Of a stretch of 15,597 bases of DNA, positions 6,488-13,800 are shown piece by piece (positions within the stretch are counted from its first letter, which is position 1; every line of letters begins with the position of its first letter). The translations under genes were made by a program, and so were the position numbers. Source of the stretch: Omnitrophica bacterium RIFCSPLOWO2_01_FULL_45_10 (GTDB taxonomy: Bacteria; Omnitrophota; Gorgyraeia; 2-01-FULL-45-10). The notes beneath the pieces were generated by a model. It was not told the DNA's origin, ran no database searches, and worked only from the letters and a program-made list of their open reading frames with translations. Location: contig MHFL01000008.1 of the NCBI GenBank assembly GCA_001804165.1, positions 1 to 15,597 on the forward strand. Direction: 5' to 3'.

Positions 6488-7231
6488 TTACCTACGGATA
6501 GTCCAAAAATCATCCGCAAGGGTCTCAAGATAATCAAAGGGCATGGTAAAATATCCTGCCATGCCCCATTTCCTCCCCCAGGAATTACGAACCAGGAAAC
6601 GCCTCTTTTTCTGATCGTATCCGACTGCCATGACCGCGTGGCCGCCTATCTCTATTTCGTCCTTGGCCGGCATGTGAACGGTGCCGGTTTGTTTAACATC
6701 TTTGGATTCAAAGCTCTCATATACGGCAAAACCAAATACGAAAGGATACCCCTCGGCAAGGCAGGCGAACATCTCAAGAATGGCATGAATACGGTGGTAT
6801 GATTCTATTAAATGCTTCTTCGCCTCATCGTAACACTTTTGAGGCGGTTTTTTGTCGAATCTTGATATTATATAGGGCCATGTCTTCTCAAGGCAGGCGC
6901 CGTCATTCTTCAACGTCTTTATTCCGTCCCTTAATGAAGCGCCTGAATCGTAATCGACTGTGTCTATTAAGGCCCTTTCATTATAATAGATGAAGAGGCG
7001 GCTCACGTCGCTATAAACGCCGTCCATCCTTCTATCCAAAAATTCGAGATTGCCGGCCAATGCCTGGGCCGTACAACTCCCTAATTTTCCCTGCTGCTCT
7101 ATCTCGGAGCACCCCTCTCTCAAGTCGACTTTTTTCGGAAGTTTGATGACTGGTTTTATCGCGCTGTATAGATAGTCTCTCTGGTCCGGTATATCCGGCA
7201 CCCATCCGTAGTTTCCCGCATGCCTTATCAT
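6488..7231 (-). CDS. Papain-like cysteine peptidase, family C1, no signal peptide
   Basis: A 247-residue C1 peptidase. The oxyanion Gln47 and nucleophile Cys53 lie in QQGKLGSCTAQA, the catalytic His198 in GGHAVMAVGYD, and Asn216 in VRNSWGRKWGMAGYF. It begins with a short YGWVPDIPDQRDYLYS segment, common in bacterial C1 peptidases, and lacks both a signal peptide and a long inhibitory propeptide, so it probably acts in the cytoplasm. The start is preceded by a GAGTAGG 2 bases before the ATG, too close for an ideal site. It lies 7 bp after the small basic protein gene and 6 bp before the beta-repeat gene. The biological target is not indicated by the sequence. Confidence 0.9.
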   Translation of the reverse strand: MIRHAGNYGWVPDIPDQRDYLYSAIKPVIKLPKKVDLREGCSEIEQQGKLGSCTAQALAGNLEFLDRRMDGVYSDVSRLFIYYNERALIDTVDYDSGASLRDGIKTLKNDGACLEKTWPYIISRFDKKPPQKCYDEAKKHLIESYHRIHAILEMFACLAEGYPFVFGFAVYESFESKDVKQTGTVHMPAKDEIEIGGHAVMAVGYDQKKRRFLVRNSWGRKWGMAGYFTMPFDYLETLADDFWTIRR

Positions 7232-7238
7232 GGCCTAC

Positions 7239-7457
7239 TCAAGCACGTGTGCCGCTTATTTGTTTCTGTGGTGATTTTTGTCTCTTCCTGCGAACCGCGT
7301 CAAAGACGTCTTTATTGATGGCTTGCAGGTCAATCGGCTTACCTTCGGCCTTCAGTTTTTTGACCATCGCCCGCACCATCTTTCGCTTAAGTTTCTTTTG
7401 TTCCGTTACGCTGGTTTTTCTTTTACCAAATCCGCATTTTTCGGAATAAAGTCCCAT
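7239..7457 (-). CDS. Small highly basic protein of unknown function
   Basis: A 72-residue protein with 22 Lys/Arg. I do not recognise a family. The predicted content is largely helical (KKLKRKMVRAMVKKLKAEGK, then LQAINKDVFDAVRRKRQ) with a flexible basic tail, compatible with nucleic-acid or ribosome association, which is an inference from charge only. A strong ribosome-binding site (GAGGAGG, about 6 bases before the ATG at 7457) supports it being a real gene. It sits 22 bp downstream of the CxxC-x17-CxxC protein gene, another basic protein, and 7 bp before the protease gene. Confidence 0.65.
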   Translation of the reverse strand: MGLYSEKCGFGKRKTSVTEQKKLKRKMVRAMVKKLKAEGKPIDLQAINKDVFDAVRRKRQKSPQKQISGTRA

Positions 7458-7479
7458 TATGATCCTCCTCTAGTTATCT

Positions 7480-7974
7480 CTACCGCCTTTTTCGCCGTTT
7501 GCCGGTCGTTTTATATTTTTCATAAAATTTTTTCTTTTCGCCATCCTGTGATCTATCAACATGGTTCCTCTGGGCGGACCGTTCTCTCCGGGGTCTATTA
7601 TCGGCGGTCCCTCTAAATGAGCCGGCGCCTTTGCGCTTTGCAAAACAATCCTTGCAGTATACCGGACGATCCTGACTGGGCCTGAAAGGGACCTCGCATT
7701 CTTTATTGCAGTCCGCGCAGATCGCTTTATGCAATATCCTTTCGTAATTAGTCTCACGCCTTGGTTCTCCGTGACGCTGGGAACGATCGAAACGTTGGAA
7801 AGGTTTCGGATAACGTTCTCTTTCAAAAGGTTTTCCGCCAGACTGGTCGATCAATGCATCTATCTTCCTCTCTAAAAAAATGAGCTGCTGCTGTACTTTA
7901 AGAATGAGGCCCGCTATATCCGGCTGGGCCTCTTGCGGCACAAAAGAACTCTTGTCTTTTAAACTTTTTTTCAT
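7480..7974 (-). CDS. CxxC-x17-CxxC zinc-binding protein with basic tail
   Basis: A 164-residue protein with three parts. A predicted coiled coil runs about 18-44 (IAGLILKVQQQLIFLERKI). A low-complexity Arg/Pro-rich linker follows. A small zinc ribbon then has Cys86, Cys89, Cys107 and Cys110 spaced CxxC-x17-CxxC in HKAICADCNKECEVPFRPS and RPVYCKDCFAKRKG, followed by a strongly basic tail ending KRRKRR. This matches the widespread CxxC-x17-CxxC domain family, whose role is unknown; the tail suggests RNA or DNA binding. An AGAGGAG site 5 bases before the ATG supports the start. It ends with an ordinary TAG stop. It lies 42 bp downstream of the nuclease gene. Confidence 0.85.
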   Translation of the reverse strand: MKKSLKDKSSFVPQEAQPDIAGLILKVQQQLIFLERKIDALIDQSGGKPFERERYPKPFQRFDRSQRHGEPRRETNYERILHKAICADCNKECEVPFRPSQDRPVYCKDCFAKRKGAGSFRGTADNRPRRERSAQRNHVDRSQDGEKKKFYEKYKTTGKRRKRR

Positions 7975-8016
7975 ATTTCTCCTCTCACAAAAGGTATTTC
8001 GACGACTAAGCGCACA

Positions 8017-9237
8017 TTATTTTTTAATGAACCTTATACTTTTTGATACTTGATACTTAAGAAATTTTTTTATCTTCTCCAAAAACTCTTTTGGCCATAT
8101 ACGGATGCGATAGTTGAGCATATTATTATTGACGGTCGATACTTCATTATACTTACCTTCTTTTATGAGGGTATCCCTCAAGGCCTGCCATGCTTCGGTA
8201 TCTTCCATCTTGGTAGGGGCTTTTTGCTCCTTCCTTATATCGACCTTAAGCTGATTATCCGGACCGTCTATGATTGTGATTTTATTCTTTTCAGCAAATT
8301 CGATAGCGGCTTCTTCTATCTTTTTTTCCTCCTCTTCAATTTCGAATATCTTCCCTTTCAATTCCTGCTTCTTTGACTCAAGCTCTGCGTAGGCCGTAAC
8401 GAGTTTCACGCCGGGCTCGTTCTTATATTGATTTACGGGGAGCGTTTCTACGTGTTTCGGATGTTTCCACAGAGGACAAATCGGCTGATATTCACACCAA
8501 TCGCAAAGAGCGCTCTTTCTTGGATGGAACTCCTCGCAGGATTCGATCTCTTCGATATTCTTTATGACGGATCTCCTGAGATCTTCAAGCTGTGCGCCTG
8601 TCCTGGACGAGACGATTTCTTTATTGAAGAGAAGCGAATGCCATACCAGTTTCACCTCTTTCGCGTCCGGCCAACGCTCAAGGAGCGCGATATGATATAA
8701 ACCCAATTGCCAATCGCTGTCCGCCTCTTCTTGAGTCATAAGCGACGAGGTCGTTTTGTAGTCATGGATCTCAAACGTTTGGGCTTTATCATTCCAGTCA
8801 ATCCTATCAAGTATGCCCAAAAACGCGTATTCCTTTCCGTCGCTTCGTATCGTGAAACGGATCGAGCGCTCTGTGTCAACAACTTTTGTCTGATCGAAGG
8901 GTTTATAGCGCTCGTAGTAACTAATGACCGCCTCTTTTCCCTTTTGATAGTATCCTTCTAATGTGACGCCCTTTTTAACGATCTTGATATTCGGTTGGTA
9001 ACTTTTTTCCCATGTATCTTCATACAGCCCAACCGCCCATTCAAGCGATTTAACTGTTCCGACCTTTACAAGTTTATATAGTTCTTCCAGGACCTTATGA
9101 ACTATCCCACCCCTGAAGGCCTCGATGGTATCAAGTTCGGATTCGATGCGATCTATGTAGTGATATTTGTATTTCAGCCTGCAATCATCGAATGAGCCAA
9201 GGCGCGATTGGGAATAAACTATATTATCATTTGTCAT
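8017..9237 (-). CDS. PD-(D/E)XK nuclease of the Cas4/AddB-RecB type with Fe-S cysteines
   Basis: A 406-residue DNA exonuclease-like protein. It opens with YSQSRLGSFDDCRLKYKYHYI (Cys19), typical of RecB-type nuclease domains. The active-site motifs are His47 in GGIVHKVLEEL, Asp144 in GILDRID, Asp159 and Lys161 in HDYKTT, and Gln177 in WQLGLYHIAL. Cys245, Cys248 and Cys254 (C-x2-C-x5-C) with Cys19 form the four-cysteine pattern of iron-sulfur nucleases such as Cas4 and AddB. A coiled coil (about 281-317) and a small C-terminal region follow. The ATG at 9237 is chosen since family homology begins there; an upstream in-frame ATG at 9357 would overlap the preceding gene by 95 bases. No helicase or cas gene is adjacent. 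Confidence 0.88.
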   Translation of the reverse strand: MTNDNIVYSQSRLGSFDDCRLKYKYHYIDRIESELDTIEAFRGGIVHKVLEELYKLVKVGTVKSLEWAVGLYEDTWEKSYQPNIKIVKKGVTLEGYYQKGKEAVISYYERYKPFDQTKVVDTERSIRFTIRSDGKEYAFLGILDRIDWNDKAQTFEIHDYKTTSSLMTQEEADSDWQLGLYHIALLERWPDAKEVKLVWHSLLFNKEIVSSRTGAQLEDLRRSVIKNIEEIESCEEFHPRKSALCDWCEYQPICPLWKHPKHVETLPVNQYKNEPGVKLVTAYAELESKKQELKGKIFEIEEEEKKIEEAAIEFAEKNKITIIDGPDNQLKVDIRKEQKAPTKMEDTEAWQALRDTLIKEGKYNEVSTVNNNMLNYRIRIWPKEFLEKIKKFLKYQVSKSIRFIKK

Positions 9238-9262
9238 GTCACTATCATTTCCTTCTCTAAAT

Positions 9263-9814
9263 CTATTTTGTCCTCCACTCTCCGGAAGCAGATTCGATAG
9301 GAGTACCCGACGGCGCGCCTGACTGTAACTTCTCCGCATATACCTTCTGGACTTCAAACAGCGCGGCGTTATTTTTTGCGGTGATAGATTTATAGATTAT
9401 CATGCGGTCCGAGTTTTCCTCGGCCACAAGGTCCTTAAGAGATTGATCGCCCTCACCGGCGCCTCTAACCTCCACAAATCCTAATCTGGTCTCCCCGATG
9501 CGACCGCTTGATTCGGCAGAAATCAGGCCCTGATATCGGGACTTTCTTCCCATAACGGCCTCTTCCGCTTCGGGAGACAAGCCCTCTTCAGCGTAAGCGA
9601 CACCAAGGAACGAAGGTATCCGACTCTGAGGCATCGCGCTCTTTTTCCCGGAGACCACATCCTCAACCGCGTCTATATCTTTTACGACATGCTGATAGAC
9701 GTCGAGCCGCATCGCGACGTCGACCTTTATCGGCTCTTTTGGCGCCACTACCTGAACTCTGCCGCATCCTATCGCGGCGAAAATCGCGGCAAGTATAAAT
9801 ATTATCTTTTTCAT
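9263..9814 (-). CDS. YnbE-YdbL fusion lipoprotein (DUF1318)
   Basis: A 183-residue putative outer-membrane lipoprotein. The signal peptide ends in AAIGC (lipidated Cys17) and is followed by VQVVAPKEPIKVDVAMRLDVYQ, the YnbE-type segment. After a linker, the second half (RYQGLISAESSGRIGETRLGFVEV, then LKDLVAEENSDRMIIYKSIAxKN-type residues) matches YdbL/DUF1318. In E. coli YdbH, YnbE and YdbL are separate; YnbE is an outer-membrane lipoprotein that continues the YdbH bridge and YdbL is a periplasmic modulator. Between the halves, SFLGVAYAEE at 68-77 looks like a relict signal-peptidase site. A perfect AGGAGGTG Shine-Dalgarno lies inside the end of the ydbH-like gene, and the start overlaps its stop (ATGA). 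Confidence 0.75.
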   Translation of the reverse strand: MKKIIFILAAIFAAIGCGRVQVVAPKEPIKVDVAMRLDVYQHVVKDIDAVEDVVSGKKSAMPQSRIPSFLGVAYAEEGLSPEAEEAVMGRKSRYQGLISAESSGRIGETRLGFVEVRGAGEGDQSLKDLVAEENSDRMIIYKSITAKNNAALFEVQKVYAEKLQSGAPSGTPIESASGEWRTK

Positions 9815-10671
9815 CTGCCACCTCCTGGGTTAAAATCGTGAACTGTAACTAAAAGATCGCGTTTCCCCGTATCCCCCTTCAAGTGAGCCTCCATGACAAT
9901 ATTAAATCCCCTCAATCCCAAACTGAGCGTGCCTTCATTATAACGGTAATTCTTAAAATTATCTACTATTACATCGACATCCTGATGAGCGTACTCCGCT
10001 ATCTTTTGGAGCCATTCATCGCTTTTGATAGTGAGGGTGCCGTCTGGCGCGACCTCCAGGTTTCCCTTCAATTTTGTGAGTGTAGTGCCCCTCCCGGAAA
10101 GTCTGACTTTTCCTTCGGCAAGGCCAATGAGTTCCATCTTCTCACTTAACTCAAAGGTCTCCACAATCTTTTCAAGTTGAATGTCTTTGAGCGTGAGGGC
10201 AAAGGAATAGAAAGCGGCCTTCCCGGATATTATCCTGCCATCGCCCTTGACGATACCCCCCAGGAATGAGGCAGACAGGTTCTTAAGAATCAACGTATCC
10301 TTCTTAAAACTCGCCCTGCCGGACGCTTGGTTAATCTTATATTTGGAATAGATGTCGATATCTTTTACGAAAAATTCAAATATACGATATCTAATAAGGG
10401 AAGGTATTGAAAAGTTTAACTGTAATTGCCCGATCCCAAGAACCGGCTGTCCGGTTTTTCTGATATCTATATCGCGGAAAATGAGTGTGCGGGCGGTGAT
10501 GTCTCGAGCGCCGATTTTAACCGAATAATCCTTGAGCGCGGACCTTAAACGGTTCTCAGCATAATTTAAGGCCGGCGGCTTCCAGAATGTAAGAATGGCG
10601 GCCAGAGCGATGAGGCCTGCGACAAGGATGATTATTAAAATTCTAAAAAGATAACGATAACTTGTAGGCAT
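9811..10671 (-). CDS. Short YdbH-like intermembrane bridge protein
   Basis: A 286-residue inner-membrane-anchored periplasmic protein: one membrane segment at about 9-29, then strand-rich sequence of the AsmA/YdbH type (ALNYAENRLRSALKDYSVKIG, TLIFRDIDIRKTG, VKGDGRIISGKAAFYSFAL, GLAEGKVRLSGRGTTLTKLKG). It is much shorter than E. coli YdbH (about 880 residues). The assignment rests partly on the following gene, whose YnbE and YdbL parts are its known partners; a generic AsmA-like protein is the alternative. The ATG has no recognisable ribosome-binding site and is preceded by a palindrome. The C-terminal GGGR residues are encoded by the Shine-Dalgarno of the next gene. It is the first gene of the long minus-strand array. 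Confidence 0.62.
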   Translation of the reverse strand: MPTSYRYLFRILIIILVAGLIALAAILTFWKPPALNYAENRLRSALKDYSVKIGARDITARTLIFRDIDIRKTGQPVLGIGQLQLNFSIPSLIRYRIFEFFVKDIDIYSKYKINQASGRASFKKDTLILKNLSASFLGGIVKGDGRIISGKAAFYSFALTLKDIQLEKIVETFELSEKMELIGLAEGKVRLSGRGTTLTKLKGNLEVAPDGTLTIKSDEWLQKIAEYAHQDVDVIVDNFKNYRYNEGTLSLGLRGFNIVMEAHLKGDTGKRDLLVTVHDFNPGGGR

Positions 10672-10676
10672 GTGTA

Positions 10677-10696
10677 AGATATAGTGTACTATATCT
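10677..10696. promoter_or_regulatory. Operator-like palindrome upstream of the YdbH-like gene
   Basis: AGATATAGT and ACTATATCT form a perfect 9-bp inverted repeat around a central GT, only 5 bp upstream of the start codon at 10671. A partial third copy (TAAGATATA) recurs at 10700-10708, matching TAAGATATA at 10675-10683. It could be a regulator binding site or a leader hairpin near the initiation region of a gene lacking a Shine-Dalgarno. Confidence 0.45.
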
Positions 10697-10728
10697 GTTT
10701 AAGATATAAAAAAGTTAGCCATGCGCAT

Positions 10729-10757
10729 TTGTATTACATATAATATGATGGTATACT
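10729..10757 (+). promoter_or_regulatory. Candidate sigma70 promoter of the subtilase gene
   Basis: TTGTAT (10729-10734) and TATACT (10752-10757) are separated by 17 bp. The start would be near 10764, giving a leader of about 117 nt that contains the hairpin at 10781-10822. A TATAAT at 10828-10833, closer to the gene, is an alternative -10 but lacks a -35. Confidence 0.42.
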
Positions 10758-10759
10758 TT

Positions 10760-10768
10760 ATTATAACA
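10760..10768 (-). promoter_or_regulatory. Candidate extended -10 promoter for the minus-strand array
   Basis: The minus strand reads TGTTATAAT, an extended -10 element, without a recognisable -35. Transcription would start near 10753 with a leader of about 82 nt spanning the palindrome at 10677-10696. It lies 2 bp from the -10 of the plus-strand promoter candidate. Confidence 0.32.
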
Positions 10769-10780
10769 CACGAAAAGTTT

Positions 10781-10822
10781 CCCCTTATATTTATATTGAA
10801 GACTATAAGGGGGGTATTTTTT
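10781..10822 (+). terminator. Terminator-like hairpin in the subtilase leader
   Basis: CCCCTTATA (10781-10789) pairs with TATAAGGGG (10804-10812) across a 14-nt loop; two G-U pairs can extend the stem. Six Ts at 10817-10822 follow after a short GGTA. On the plus strand this resembles an intrinsic terminator or attenuator placed before the subtilase start. Confidence 0.5.
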
Positions 10823-10880
10823 GTTCCTATAATAAAAATCTTTAAAATGTATCGCCTATACTTTAAACCGAGGCTTTACA

Positions 10881-13800
10881 ATGAGAAAGAAAAAGATTAA
10901 CATAAAAGTTCTGCTTGTGGCTTTTATTACGGTTGCCTTCACTTTTTTATGTGTGGGCGCCACGTCCGCCGCGGTTAAAAATAATATTTCGGGGCGTGTG
11001 AAACGTCCTGTAGTTCCAGCATATGCGCCTGGGGAGATAATAATAAAATTTAAATCTCAAAACATCGCAGTGGATAGCATTAATGCTCAGGCACGCCAAA
11101 AAGTGGATTTCAGGATCAAGGGACGAGAGATAAAGGAGATTGCGGGATTACCCGACAAGATAAAATCGGTAAGCACCGATGACACAACATTGGAGCCTGT
11201 CTTCAAAGATCTGCATAGAGAGATGTCCGTTCAAGGAAAGACGGAAGAGACACTCGATAAGGAAACATTTCAGAAACTTGCCAAAACAAGAAAAATGCGG
11301 GTAGCCGAGCCAAAAAATTATGGCCGCTCCAGAATCTACATGCTGCGGCACGCTCTTACAAATGATAAAAATTTGGAAGATTTATGCCAAGAACTGGCGT
11401 CAGATTCTGATATTGAATGGGCCGCGCCGAACTATATTTTAAAAATGGATTACGTCCCGAATGACCGCCTGTATCCTAACCAATGGTCACACAGGAAAAC
11501 AGATGCCGAATCCGGTTGGAATATTCAGAGAGGTGACCCGAATATAATTATAGCCATCATCGATAGCGGAGTTTATTATGGCCATGAAGATCTGACAGCG
11601 AATATCTGGCGTGACAGCCAGGGCAATCCCGGCAAAGATTTCGTTGATATAGATACGGCAGAATACGGAAAGCTAAACCTTTACCTTAATCCTGAAGAAG
11701 ATTATACAGAAATAGATGACGACACTTCCGACCATTATGGCCATGGCACACACACCGCCGGGATAGCCGGCGCGGCCGGAAACAATAGTATCGGCATAGC
11801 CGGCATATGCCACGGCTGTAAGATAATGCCTGTAAGGGCGGGTTTCGGCATTATCTATGTCTTCGATCCTTTTGGCAACGGCTTTGAGATAGGTTTATTA
11901 GAAAGCGATGATATCGCAAATGCGATAACATACGCTGCCGATAACGGGGCTCAGGTTATCAGTATGAGCTTCACCGGCGTAGGCGCGCCTATAATAAAAG
12001 AGGCGATCGATGACGCTTATTCCAAGGGCGTAACATTAGTGGCAAGCGCCGGGAACGATAATATGTCTAAAGAACGGTATCCTGCCGCCTATGAAAATGT
12101 TTTAGCCGTAGGCGCTACCGCCATAGATGACACAAAGGCATCCTATTCCAATTACGGCGATTGGGTGGACGTATTCGCGCCGGGCGGCGATAGCGCGAAA
12201 GATAGCATGATATTAAGCACTGTTCCCCTGGCCGGCCCTTCAGGCCATCCTGCCGGCTATAGAGCCATGGAGGGGACATCCATGGCATGCCCTTATGTTG
12301 CCGGTTTAGCCGCGCTTCTCCTATCCAATGATGGCCAATTAAAAAATCAAGATATATATGAGATAATCAAGTTTACCGCTGATTATGTAGGCTGGCCGGG
12401 CACGAACAACGGCCCATGCAGGGTTAATGTCAATAAGGCGTTGAGTTTTGACGGGAAGATTGCGATCAACTCCCCGGCGATGAATAGTTTTATCCGAGGA
12501 ACCGCGGATATAACCGGTAGCGCTTACATGAGAACAGGCTTTAAAAGATACGAACTTTACTATGCCCTTAAAGAGTATCCGCAAAATAGCGTGTTGTTCG
12601 TTTCCTCCGCTGCTCCGGCTGAGGAAGGAATATTAGGGAGCTGGAATACCGCCTTATGCCAAGACGGCGAATATATCCTGACTTTAAAGCTTATAACGGA
12701 TGATAACAGGGAACTTAAAAAATACGTCAACGTGATTGTGGATAACGTCAATGAGCCGCCGGTTTTTAAATTATCCGCGAGCAAGATAGCGGTTATCGGC
12801 CATCCGCTTGAGTTTAAAGTAGAGGCGCATGATTACGACGATCCTATGACTCCCGCCGGACAATTAACGTATTCCGCATACGGGCTTCCTGCCGGCGCCG
12901 GTTTTGATTCCCAAACACAGGTCTTTTCCTGGCAACCGACGGAATACGATAAAGGAACTCATGAGCTTACCTTCGATGTCAGCGATAATGGGCATAGAGT
13001 GACGAAAAATGTCTTGTTGTCAACTTTATATATGGAAGAAATCCGTCTCACCGCCGCGGGGACTGCGGAAACCAACCCGGCCATATACGGCGATAAGATC
13101 GTATGGGAGAGCAGGCGAAACGGCAATAGCGACATCTATATGTATGACATGACTATCGGCAATGAAAATCAGATAACAAGCGACACTTATGATCAAACCA
13201 ACCCCGCCATATACGGTGACAAGATCGTCTGGGAAGATACGCGAAACGGGTACTACTCTCTTATCTATATGTACGACATATCAACCGGTCAAGAGACGCG
13301 GATATCCACAAGGGAAGGCTATCCCGCTATCCATCCCGCTATTTATCAAAACAAGATCGTCTGGCAGGATAAACTGCCCATCGGCCTTAACAATAATTTA
13401 TACGTATATGACCTATTCACACGCGAAGAGATCCAGATAGCCGCCAGCGCCAATTATGAAAGTTTCCCCGCTATTTACGGAGAGAAGATCGTGTGGTCGG
13501 ATTGGCGGAACGGTTATGAGGACCAGGATATTTATATGTACGATCTATCCACGGGTAACGAAATCCAAATAACAACATATAATAGTATGCAGAACGATCC
13601 GGTTATATATCAGGACAGAGTCGTCTGGCAGGATAATAGAAATTTATTTTATAATTACGGCATTTATATGTACGATATATCCATGAGTAAAGAAACCGCG
13701 ATAAGTGATAATTTTAAAAAGCAGATGAATCCCTCCATATACGGAGACAAAATCGTCTGGCAGGGCAATAGTAACGCTGATTGGGACATATGCATGTATG

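Noticed and set aside
6260-6802. 180-codon open frame on the plus strand
   Set aside because: It lies opposite the C1 peptidase with all catalytic motifs and the beta-repeat gene; its own protein has no recognisable features and no ribosome-binding site was evident.
7470-7826. 118-codon minus-strand frame
   Set aside because: It overlaps the CxxC-x17-CxxC gene, whose zinc motif and ribosome-binding site are convincing.
8017-9237. CRISPR-Cas locus around a Cas4-like nuclease
   Set aside because: No repeat-spacer array or other cas gene is visible anywhere in the window.
9238-9357. 40-residue N-terminal extension of the PD-(D/E)XK nuclease
   Set aside because: It overlaps the coding end of the fusion lipoprotein by 95 bases, is Arg/Ser-rich without family similarity, and the nuclease motif begins right after the ATG at 9237.
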